A stretch of 64,000 nt of DNA from Planctomyces sp. SH-PL14 (GTDB lineage Bacteria > Planctomycetota > Planctomycetia > Planctomycetales > Planctomycetaceae), in contig NZ_CP011270.1 of assembly GCF_001610835.1 (NCBI RefSeq), positions 5,536,001-5,600,000 on the forward strand. Reading direction: 5' to 3'. A model generated the notes under the pieces. It had not been told where the DNA came from. It did not search any database and saw only the letters and a list, made by a program, of their open reading frames with translations. This document shows, in pieces, positions 36,336 through 43,759 of this stretch; positions within the stretch are counted from its first letter, which is position 1; the number at the start of each line of letters is the position of its first letter. Made by a program: the position numbers and the translations under genes.

Positions 36336-37505
36336 TCAATTCCCCGGCAGCTCCACCGTCGCGGTCCCCAGCATCCCCGGGAGCAGGACGAGGTCGGCGT
36401 TGTCGAACTCAATCCAGATCCGCCGCTGGTTGTTGACCGGGTCGACTTCCGGGTTCACGAAGACCACCTTCCCCCGCCGCTCGATCTGGGCCCCCGTGCT
36501 CTGGGGGATCTTGACGAGGGCGCTCGCTCCCAGCAGACCGGGGATCGGGCGATCGGCCAGGACAAAGCCCTCCGCCCGCAGGCGGTTGATCTGCAGGACC
36601 CGCAGGATCGCCTCCCCCGGCTGAACCCACTCGCCCACGCGGTGCATGACTTCGACGACGATCCCGTCGACCGGCGAGACCAGCTGCCGGCGGTTCAGGC
36701 GGTGCTGGGCGATCTCGAGGTCGCGGCGCTTGAGGTCCGCCTCCAGCTGCGACTCCTCCATCCCGGAGGCGGCGTTCTGCACGTCGAGCTTCGCCTTGTC
36801 GATCGCCAGGTCGAGCCGCTTGACCGCTTCCCCCTGGGCCTTGGCCCGCAGGCCGTTGATGTCGTTCTCCTGGCGGGCGTGCTCCGCTTCCAGGAGGGCC
36901 TTGTCCGCCATGAGCTGCAGGGCTTCGATCTTGGACTCGGAGACCGACTGGTCGGAGCGTTCCTTGGCGGCCAGGTGCCGCTGGAGCTCGTTGGCCGCCA
37001 CGCCGTGGGCTTTGACGGCGGCGCGGATCGGCGTGTCGTCGCGGGCGGTCTGGGCCGCCACGTCGTAGAGCGCCTGCCCCTCGGTGACCGCCTGGCTCGC
37101 CTGATCGACCGCCTTCTCCGCCAGCGAGACCGGGAGCTTGTTGGCGGCCACGTGCTGGGCCAGCCGCAGGTCGGACTCCGCCCGGGCGACGGCCAGCTTC
37201 GCGTCGACATCGTCCACTTTCCCCAGCCGCTGTCCGCGCTGGATCATCGCCCCTTCGCGGACGGTCAGCTCCTGCACGACCCCTTCGTCCTGGAACGGAA
37301 TCCGGACCTCTTCCATCACCTTCAGGATGACGCGGTCGATCTCCAGCTTCTCGTCGGCGAGCGCGACGCCCCAGGCCGAGCACGCGACGGCGGTCACGGC
37401 GGCCGAAAGTCCGACGGAGCGAAGCCGCCGCCACGTCGCGGCCCACGGACGGGGAGCGATGGCGGGGCCGGTGAAGGTCGTCGTAGTCAAAGGCATGGCG
37501 GTCAC
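36336..37505 (-). CDS. HlyD-family membrane fusion protein
   Basis: 389 residues from GTG 37505, which overlaps the upstream stop as GTGA; ATG 37496 gives the same protein minus three residues. Signal peptide/anchor with VTAVACSAWGVALA. Lipoyl-like half motif IPFQDEGVVQELTVREG (~69-85), a long coiled-coil hairpin (~95-265, AEHARQEND, AKLDVQNA), the second half SPVDGIVVEVMHRVGEWVQPGE, then a beta-barrel region and VNPEVDPVNNQRRIWIEFDN. Members link an inner-membrane exporter to a TolC-type channel. Here the neighbours supply the TolC and two further adaptors but no pump. Confidence 0.9.
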   Translation of the reverse strand: MTAMPLTTTTFTGPAIAPRPWAATWRRLRSVGLSAAVTAVACSAWGVALADEKLEIDRVILKVMEEVRIPFQDEGVVQELTVREGAMIQRGQRLGKVDDVDAKLAVARAESDLRLAQHVAANKLPVSLAEKAVDQASQAVTEGQALYDVAAQTARDDTPIRAAVKAHGVAANELQRHLAAKERSDQSVSESKIEALQLMADKALLEAEHARQENDINGLRAKAQGEAVKRLDLAIDKAKLDVQNAASGMEESQLEADLKRRDLEIAQHRLNRRQLVSPVDGIVVEVMHRVGEWVQPGEAILRVLQINRLRAEGFVLADRPIPGLLGASALVKIPQSTGAQIERRGKVVFVNPEVDPVNNQRRIWIEFDNADLVLLPGMLGTATVELPGN

Positions 37506-39409
37506 AGGACAAACGTCCGGTACAGGTATTCGAGCAGTCTTCGCGTCCAGACGAACGCGTACGAGCGCTCGCCGCAGTCGATCTTGGCGGTCACGGTCGC
37601 CCCGGCCTGCGGCTCGGCCAGGGCCTTCTGGTCATACTCGGCAAAGCCGCGGAGGATCAACTCCCCGCCGGCCCCCAGTTCGGTGGCGTCGTTCCACCGC
37701 ACCAGCCGCCCAGAGTATTCCTGCAGCGGCTGGCTGCGAAGCAGAAACCGGACGCCCGGCGAACTTCCGTCCTTTCCGGCGGCCCGGATGTACCCGGCCG
37801 ATTCATCCGGAATCTCCAGCTCCAGGTTCCACGGCCCCGCAACGTCCAGGACATCCATCAGGTGCTGTCCGCGGCGGACCGGCCGGAGCGGGAGGGTCTG
37901 TTCGATGTTCCACCCGTCAACGACCCCCGCCTGATCGGCCCGGACCGTCAGCGTCCCCCGTTCGTCGTCGATCACCTGCAGCTGCCGCCGCGCCCCCTTG
38001 ATCTGAACGAGGAGCTGTTCCTCCTCGACCGACAGCTCCGCCAGTTCGGCCCGGGTCTGGTTCCCGCCCGTCCCGCCGAACTGCCCCTGCGTGCGAAGGG
38101 TCTTGATCCCCGAGACCCGCGCTTCCCAGGCGGCCACGTCCGAGAGGAGTTTCTCGCGAGTCCGGTCGAGCTCCGGGTCCTGGACGCGGAGCAGCGGCGT
38201 CTCTTTCTCCAGCGACTGTCCGTGCTTCACGAACAGCTCCGCGACAAAGCCGTCCGCCGGGGCATAGACCGAAGCCCGTTCCCGCGGCAGCAGCCGGCCA
38301 TCCGCCTCGACATAAAACGTCGTCTTCTGTGTCACCGCCAGCCCGATCACCGCCGCCAGCCCCGCCACGACCGCCAGGACCTTCGCCCCGCGGCCCCACA
38401 GTCCGCTGCGGGCCATCCGGTCCCACAGGCTCCGGCCGCTCCGGTCCCACCACAGCCGGACCGCCTGCTCGGCGTGCGGAGCAATGAGCGTCTCGAGCCC
38501 CGCGACGTCATCGGGCGTCTCGGTCCGGAACGTCTCCGTGACCAGCAGAGCAGGGCAGTCCCGCCCCCCCGGCTTCGACGGGACAAGCTGAATCCGGATC
38601 CGGCGGACGAGCGATTCGGCCACGTAGTCCTGCAGGGCCCGCCGCGCCCCGGGACGAAGCTCGATCGTCGCCGCCCCATGTTCGAACTGAAACGACTGCC
38701 CCCGCCGCGCCGCCTGCTCGCACAGCGCTTCGAGGAGTTTCACCCCCCGGGTCCGCCGCTCGGTGACGGCCGGGACCGACGAATTGACGACGCGGTACCC
38801 GCCCCCGCGGCGGACGAGGAGCGACACCCGGTCCGCTCCCAGAACCGTCTGGAGCGCGGTGCAGATCGCCCCCGCTCCCTCGGCCCCGCGCCCCGCTGCG
38901 AACAGTCCCTGCAGGGCCAGGTCGACCTGCGGCCAGCGGATCGCCAGCCCGCCGACGGACCGCGCCCGGTCCTGCTTCCCGAACTCGGCGACAATCTCGC
39001 CGACCGCCTCGAACACCTGTCCCATCCGCCGCTCGAGGACCCCCTCCAGCCGTCCCGGATAGCGGACCTCCAGCACCTCCGCCCCCAGATCCGACCGGCT
39101 CGTCGCGACGGCGAAGGTCGTTCCCAGGCCCCCGGCCTCGCGGCGGATCTGGACTCCTTCTGTCGCCCGGGCGACGCGGGTCGCTTCCGGCGGCTCGGCG
39201 GTCTCCCCCTGGGCGTAGAGGAGGGAAGCGGTCTCCCCGTCCCAGCGGACGGCGCGATACAGATCGATCCCCAGCCCGGCGAGGAGATGCTCCGCCGCCT
39301 GGCGGTGGAACTCGGCCAGCGACGGCCGGGCGGCGGCGACCTGTTCCAGCCGGAGCAGGAGAGCGTCGATCTCGTCGGCCGCCTCCAGTGTCTTGCCGGC
39401 AGATGTCAT
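37502..39409 (-). CDS. GAF-like sensor fused to HlyD-type adaptor
   Basis: 635 residues. ~1-330: two GAF-like sections (SLAEFHRQAAEHLLAGLGIDLYRAVRWDG; ICTALQTVLGADRVSLLVRRGGGYRVVNSS). Membrane helix ~346-364 (AKVLAVVAGLAAVIGLAVT). The rest is an HlyD-type periplasmic arm: GRLLPRERASVYAPADGFVAELFVKHG, LRVQDPELDRTREKL, short coiled coil, VRADQAGVVDGWN, IDCGERSYAF. A cytoplasmic ligand-sensing domain on an export adaptor would let export respond to a cytoplasmic signal. ATG 39409; first gene of the GTGA-coupled pair. Confidence 0.83.
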   Translation of the reverse strand: MTSAGKTLEAADEIDALLLRLEQVAAARPSLAEFHRQAAEHLLAGLGIDLYRAVRWDGETASLLYAQGETAEPPEATRVARATEGVQIRREAGGLGTTFAVATSRSDLGAEVLEVRYPGRLEGVLERRMGQVFEAVGEIVAEFGKQDRARSVGGLAIRWPQVDLALQGLFAAGRGAEGAGAICTALQTVLGADRVSLLVRRGGGYRVVNSSVPAVTERRTRGVKLLEALCEQAARRGQSFQFEHGAATIELRPGARRALQDYVAESLVRRIRIQLVPSKPGGRDCPALLVTETFRTETPDDVAGLETLIAPHAEQAVRLWWDRSGRSLWDRMARSGLWGRGAKVLAVVAGLAAVIGLAVTQKTTFYVEADGRLLPRERASVYAPADGFVAELFVKHGQSLEKETPLLRVQDPELDRTREKLLSDVAAWEARVSGIKTLRTQGQFGGTGGNQTRAELAELSVEEEQLLVQIKGARRQLQVIDDERGTLTVRADQAGVVDGWNIEQTLPLRPVRRGQHLMDVLDVAGPWNLELEIPDESAGYIRAAGKDGSSPGVRFLLRSQPLQEYSGRLVRWNDATELGAGGELILRGFAEYDQKALAEPQAGATVTAKIDCGERSYAFVWTRRLLEYLYRTFVL

Positions 39410-39584
39410 AAGTCGCTGCGATGCCCTGTGAGCGTGTTCGGATCTATTGTGGTCCCGGAGCCAGTCCGCATCAACGCTGACGCCGCTGCGGTCCCCGCCC
39501 CGTACGGATTCGTAACGGGCGACTCGTCACGGCAACGCGGCTCTCCACCGCACCGCCTCCCGTCGCCGCCGTGCCGCTCTCCAT

Positions 39585-39735
39585 CGTCCCGCCGGCGCTC
39601 TTCACCCCAACGGGGTGGCACACCCCAGCCCAGGGCAACGCCCTGGGTTTGGGCATCCCCCAAAACGGTCAGCCCTGAAGGGGCGTCACACCGCGGCGAT
39701 GTGGCACCCGTTCAGGGCTGGTGTGTTCCTTGGTC
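39585..39735. repeat. CCCCAACGGGG / CAGCCCTGAAGGGGCG repeat
   Basis: Hairpins CCCCAACGGGG and CCCAGGGC-aac-GCCCTGGG, then CAGCCCTGAAGGGGCG and, inverted, TTCAGGGCTG at the right end, so the pair TCAGCCCTGAA / TTCAGGGCTGG encloses ~40 bp. Single copy in the window; its shape resembles the other hairpin units. Confidence 0.65.
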
Positions 39736-39754
39736 GAACAGCGTTCGGATTTTT

Positions 39755-39908
39755 GAAACACAGAGGCACAGAGAGCACAGAGAAGAGGAGGGTCGGACGG
39801 TCACTCAGGACCGCGCCTCCCTGCCTTTATCTGTGTGGATCTGTGTTCATCTGTGGCTCACTTCCTCTGTGCCTCAGTGTTTCAAAACCTTCGGCTTCGC
39901 GAAACAGA
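39755..39908. repeat. Inverted pair of CACAGAG and ACACAGAT word arrays
   Basis: Left: AAACACAGAGGCACAGAGAG and GCACAGAGAAGAG (39757-39790). Right: ATCTGTGTTCATCTGTGGC followed by CCTCTGTGCCTCAGTGTTTC (39839-39883). The two families are combined in one pair here. Confidence 0.8.
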
Positions 39909-39984
39909 GAGAGGTTGGTTGAGGGGGGCATGCGACGCCGAGCCGCGCTCGCGGACCCACCGTGTCCCACGATGTCCGAGCGCT

Positions 39985-40046
39985 TAAACCTCCGGCGGCC
40001 AAGGCTGCCCGCCCTGGACCCGGGCAGGGTTCCACCCTGCACCCGG
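39985..40046 (+). repeat. Degenerate fragment of the composite element
   Basis: CCTCCGGCGGCCAAGGCTG, GCCCTGGACCC and CACCCTGCACCCGGCTCT, close to the fragment at 1240-1302. It ends at the TolC stop codon. Confidence 0.5.
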
Positions 40047-40048
40047 CT

Positions 40049-42067
40049 CTACCGCGTCCGCGTCCCCGACACCGTCTCGATTCCCGACTCCAGCTTCACC
40101 ACCGGCTCACCACCTTCGGCCGGCGCCTCGTCCCCACCGGTCGCTCCCGGCGGCAACGCCGGCTCCGGCTGCGGGACCACTTCCCCGTTCGCCCCCGGGA
40201 CCGCCGGAATCGTCGCCCGCATCCCCGACTGACCATCCATAATCGTCAGGTCGCAATACTCGAGGATCGACCCCTTCTCGAAGTGCATGTTCTTGAGAGC
40301 GATCTCGTACTCCGCCCGCGACAGGTGGTACTGCGTCTCCGCATCCGCCACGCGCCGCTGAGCGTCGAGGAACAGGTTGAAATCCTCGATCTCGATCCCG
40401 TTCTCCAGGTTCGCCTCCATCGCCTCCACGATGTGCTGCGCGGCGACGAACCGGTTGAAGTTGACCTGGCACAGTTCGTAGGCCCGGTCCACTTCCGCCA
40501 TCATGGCGCTCATGTCATGAATGACCTGCCGCTCCTGCTCCTTCAGCACGGCGACTTCCCGGGAGACCAGGAACTCGGCGTTCTGCACGGCCGCATGGGC
40601 CTGCCGGAAACCGAGCGGCATGCTGTACTCGACCCCGACCGAGTACTCGTTCCGCGAAAGCTCGCTGTAAGCCGAGTTCCGTCCGGCCAGGTCGTCGCCC
40701 AGACCGCGGAGACGATACAGGGCGACGGCGTCGAGCCGCGGCTGCATGAAGTTCCGCGAGGCGATCAGTTCCAGTTCGCGGCGGCGAACGACCAGCCGCT
40801 GCTGCTTCAGCTCCGGCCGCCGACGCAGACCCTCCGCCGAGACCGCTTCCCAGTCGAAGACGATCGGCACCACTTCCGGCTGATCGCTCGGACGCAGCAG
40901 CTGGCCGTCGCTGATCGGCAGCCCGATCAGGAACCGCAGCCGCCGCTCGGAAGCCAGCACCCCGTTGAGCCCGCGGAACGAACCGCCCGAGGTCCCGTTG
41001 AAGTTCTGGGTCCGCTGACCTGTGCGGCCGGTGATCGCGTTCTTCAGCTCCGCCTGGAACTGGTAGAACTGCTCGCGGGCGACCGCTTCCTTGAGTCCCT
41101 GCTCCGCCCCTTCGTCGGCGCGGGCCTTGTACTTCTGCCAGACCCACTCGCTCCGCTTCAGGGCCCGCTTGCGGGTCGCCAGGTCGCGGTAGGAGAAGTA
41201 GAGGTCCCAGTACGCGTTGACGACGTCGCTGAGGTAGTCGCGGACGCGACCCTCGAACTGCGCGCCGTTGATGTCGTTGTTGACCTTGGCGATCAGCACG
41301 CCGTTGTAGACGCCCGGGGTCGCCCCGGGGCCCGCAATGCGGTTGAACGTCATGCCGCCCCCCTGGAGCAGGGGCTGGCGGATCTCGGCCTCGTACTGCT
41401 GCTGCCAGGCGCTGGTGAACAGGTTGCCGGGCGCGTTGTTCGAGTCGAAGTCGGTCAGGCTGCGGAGGGCCATCGTCCCCCCGGTCGCCGTGAACTTGCT
41501 GAGCTCGACGATGTAGTCGTCCTTCTTCTGGACGAAGCTGTTCGTCCCCCCGCCGAAGAAGGTGTTGTTGAACTGCCGGTCGTTCCCCTGGAAGAACGCC
41601 GTGGCGTTGAGCTGCGCGTCGAACTGCGAGAGGGCCGCCTCGATGCCGAACCGCGGATCGGACTCCTGCAGCCGGAGCTGGTATTCGGTGGAGACCAGGG
41701 CCGGCGTGCGGATCAGCGTGGCGTTGAGGTCTCGCAGCACCTGCGAGTTCGCCATCGCGATCGGGATCACTTCGGCGGCCGAGATCTCGCGATAGAGGTC
41801 CCCCTTGGGGAGGCCGGAGAGGACGATCGGCTGCCCGATCGGGTCTTCGGTCCGGACCGGCTCGTCGTACTCGTCGACGTGCCGCATCACCTCATCGGCT
41901 TCGTCCGTGTTGTTGAAGATCGTCTCGCCCGGCTTGAGGTGGCCCCGGCAACCGGCCAGCGCGCCGCTGATCGTTCCGAGAGCCAGGACCCCGGCCGCGA
42001 ATTTCCGCCAGCGGGCGCTCAGTCCCCCGCTTCGACGATTCGTATGTCCGTATCCTGTCGTAGTCAT
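40049..42067 (-). CDS. TolC-like outer-membrane efflux lipoprotein
   Basis: 672 residues from ATG 42067 (GTG 42094 is the longer alternative). Signal peptide with lipobox GALAGC. TolC-type helix pattern in two related halves: ALSQFDAQLNATAFFQG, VNNDINGAQFEGRVRDYLSD, VVNAYWDLYFSYRDLATRKR, AEGLRRRPELKQQRLVVRRR, VEYSMPLGFRQAHAAVQNAE, VDRAYELCQVNFNRFVAAQH. Longer than the usual ~450 residues because of an N-terminal extension and a Pro/Glu-rich C-terminal tail. It should be the outer-membrane channel of the export block. Transcribed toward the GAF-HlyD gene, with repeats between. Confidence 0.9.
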   Translation of the reverse strand: MTTTGYGHTNRRSGGLSARWRKFAAGVLALGTISGALAGCRGHLKPGETIFNNTDEADEVMRHVDEYDEPVRTEDPIGQPIVLSGLPKGDLYREISAAEVIPIAMANSQVLRDLNATLIRTPALVSTEYQLRLQESDPRFGIEAALSQFDAQLNATAFFQGNDRQFNNTFFGGGTNSFVQKKDDYIVELSKFTATGGTMALRSLTDFDSNNAPGNLFTSAWQQQYEAEIRQPLLQGGGMTFNRIAGPGATPGVYNGVLIAKVNNDINGAQFEGRVRDYLSDVVNAYWDLYFSYRDLATRKRALKRSEWVWQKYKARADEGAEQGLKEAVAREQFYQFQAELKNAITGRTGQRTQNFNGTSGGSFRGLNGVLASERRLRFLIGLPISDGQLLRPSDQPEVVPIVFDWEAVSAEGLRRRPELKQQRLVVRRRELELIASRNFMQPRLDAVALYRLRGLGDDLAGRNSAYSELSRNEYSVGVEYSMPLGFRQAHAAVQNAEFLVSREVAVLKEQERQVIHDMSAMMAEVDRAYELCQVNFNRFVAAQHIVEAMEANLENGIEIEDFNLFLDAQRRVADAETQYHLSRAEYEIALKNMHFEKGSILEYCDLTIMDGQSGMRATIPAVPGANGEVVPQPEPALPPGATGGDEAPAEGGEPVVKLESGIETVSGTRTR

Positions 42068-42553
42068 CAGCCCGTTCCGTCCGTGGGAAGCCACCTACGA
42101 AAGAATTTCACCGCCCCTGTGGGTGTTCACCCTGCGCGGAGTTCGCCCCTGGGATCGTTGGTCCCGTGAAGTTCGCCCCGTGGGTGTTCGCCGCTCCCAT
42201 CGCCGAGAGAGACACCGCATCGAAATCATCGGCTTCCCGATTCGGCGAACGAGAGAGATTCTTCGTCCCGACCGGCCCCGACTCCGTGAATCGCCGTTCG
42301 CCCCACGGAATGGTCTCAACCCCGCCGCCGATCATCTGCAGCAATTGCCGGTCGCCGCCGCCGACCTGTCCGGTCCGGCAAACGGGAGAGTCCCGGCGAA
42401 GAGGTCCGTCCGAATCGAGTGTGCCGCGCCCGCCTGCCGGGAGCGGCCGATCCCTATAAGGAGGCCGCCTCCCGCAGGCGGCCCGCGCTGACGGGCTGCT
42501 GAACGGGACAGGACAGGGACGGGGGCGGGGCACGGACCAGGGAGGGCGGAGTC
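42068..42553. other. 486-bp divergent region upstream of TolC gene
   Basis: Between the TolC gene (minus) and the exported protein at 42554 (plus). Contains direct repeats of GTTCGCCCC and GTGGGTGTTC (42118-42192) and a perfect inverted repeat GGCCGCC-tcccgca-GGCGGCC (42463-42483). The hairpin is 70 bp before the plus-strand start; could be a leader or operator. No gene. Confidence 0.55.
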
Positions 42554-43528
42554 ATGAGGACTCGACGAGGACGCAAGGATCATGTCCGCACGCTGCTGAC
42601 GACGGCGGCTCTGATCGGACTGACGTCGCTGGGGGGAACGGGGAGCGACGCCTCCCGGGCCAACGCCGCGGGACCGGTCTTCCGGCCCGGGTCGTGGTTC
42701 TCGAAAACACTTCACAAGCTCAGGGGTGACCAGTCCACCCTGCCGACCGCGCCTCCGGTCGAGCCCCCGGCCACTCCTTCGACGAACCCCTCGGCCACCC
42801 CCGCGGCCTCACCCGCAGCGGAAGAGTCCGGAGCCTCGCCGGCCGCGACGGTCCCGATGCCTCCGCCGCCGGTGCCGGGGATGGACCCCTTCGAGTCGAT
42901 CCCCGAAACGAGCGCGACTCCCGGCGTCTTCCGCCCGATCTCGAACATGCGCGAGATCAGCGACCCGGGAGCGACTCCCGCGGCGGTTTCCGATAGCGCG
43001 CTTCCCGCTTTCGACACGACTGCCGCACCCGAGAGCGAGGCTCCCGAAGCGGCCGACCCGGACGCCGACGTCCCATTCCTCGACTTCAACGCCCCGCTCC
43101 CGAAACGCACCGCCGAGCCCGTCTCCTCCGCGGCGGCCTCGGGGTCAACCGCCCAGTCGGCAACACCGTCGACCACACAGCCGACCGCCCAGTCCACCAC
43201 GCCGCCGCCAGGCGCGCTCCCGGCCACGCTCCCCCGCGTCCCCGCTTCCACGGCGGCAGCCGCCGCCGCGACGCAGGTCCATCAGGGGGGCAAGATTGCC
43301 TCGTTCGATCTCATGGGGGGAACGCTCGTCCTCGACCTCGCGCCGGACATGACGCTCGCGCCGGGGACCAAGCTCCTCGTCTATCACCGCTTCAACCTCG
43401 GCCGGGTTTCGACGGTCTGCGAGATCATCGTCCGCTCCTCCGAACCCGGCACCGCCCTCGCCCAACCCCTCGCCCCCTCGGCCTTCTCCCGCATGGCGAT
43501 CGGCGACACCGCCATCGTGATCCCTTGA
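42554..43528 (+). CDS. Exported Pro/Ala-rich protein of unknown function
   Basis: 324 residues; ATG 42554 with GGAG upstream. Basic N-terminus and signal peptide (LLTTAALIGLTSLGG...). ~45-235 is Pro/Ser/Thr/Ala-rich, probably disordered. The conserved-looking part is the last ~85 residues (GGKIASFDLMGGTLVLDLAP, KLLVYHRFNLGRVSTVCEII, SRMAIGDTAIVI), short beta strands. No family recognised. Located between the TolC-like and SecA-like genes, so it could be a component or substrate of the export block. Confidence 0.78.
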   Translation: MRTRRGRKDHVRTLLTTAALIGLTSLGGTGSDASRANAAGPVFRPGSWFSKTLHKLRGDQSTLPTAPPVEPPATPSTNPSATPAASPAAEESGASPAATVPMPPPPVPGMDPFESIPETSATPGVFRPISNMREISDPGATPAAVSDSALPAFDTTAAPESEAPEAADPDADVPFLDFNAPLPKRTAEPVSSAAASGSTAQSATPSTTQPTAQSTTPPPGALPATLPRVPASTAAAAAATQVHQGGKIASFDLMGGTLVLDLAPDMTLAPGTKLLVYHRFNLGRVSTVCEIIVRSSEPGTALAQPLAPSAFSRMAIGDTAIVIP

Positions 43529-43554
43529 GCCCGTCGCGACAGGCCATCCCTGCC

Positions 43555-43710
43555 TTGATCTGTGTCTATCTGCGTTCATCTGTGGCCAGTTCTCGTGTCT
43601 GGTTTTCAGCCACAGATAAACACAGATGAACACAGAGAGGAGAGAGGGTCGCTCGCATCTTCTCGTCGCGTCCACGGGAGGGCGAGGCTCCCGCCGAGCC
43701 GCAACGGTGG
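43555..43710. repeat. Inverted ACACAGATNN pair and GGGCGAGGCTCC unit
   Basis: Left arm TCTGTGTCTATCTGCGTTC, ATCTGTGGCC (43559-43587), right arm GCCACAGATAAACACAGATG (43610-), then CACAGAGAGGAG, and the GGGCGAGGCTCCCGCCGAGC unit at 43678-43710 also seen at 11601. Here the left arm is the inverted one, so the pair faces outward. Confidence 0.8.
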
Positions 43711-43759
43711 TTCCCGCCGGCGATTCCCTCTCCGCCCACCAGCCTCTAGCCTCCTCCCC

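Larger units (their letters stand above)
39410..40048. other. 639-bp repeat-filled gap between GAF-HlyD and TolC genes
   Basis: Holds three unrelated repeat types: CCCCAACGGGG and GCCCAGGGCAACGCCCTGGG hairpins with CAGCCCTGAAGGGGCGTCAC (39585-39735), the CACAGAG word pair (39755-39908), and a degenerate fragment of the composite element (39985-40046). Open frames here are Pro/Arg-rich and not convincing genes. Confidence 0.7.

Noticed and set aside
42463-42483. GGCCGCC/GGCGGCC hairpin as a terminator
   Set aside because: No T-run, and it lies upstream of a start codon; kept only as part of the intergenic description.
43562-43759. Longer SecA-like start at 43562
   Set aside because: The extra 66 codons are translated from the word arrays and the GGGCGAGGCTCC unit; SecA similarity starts after ATG 43760.
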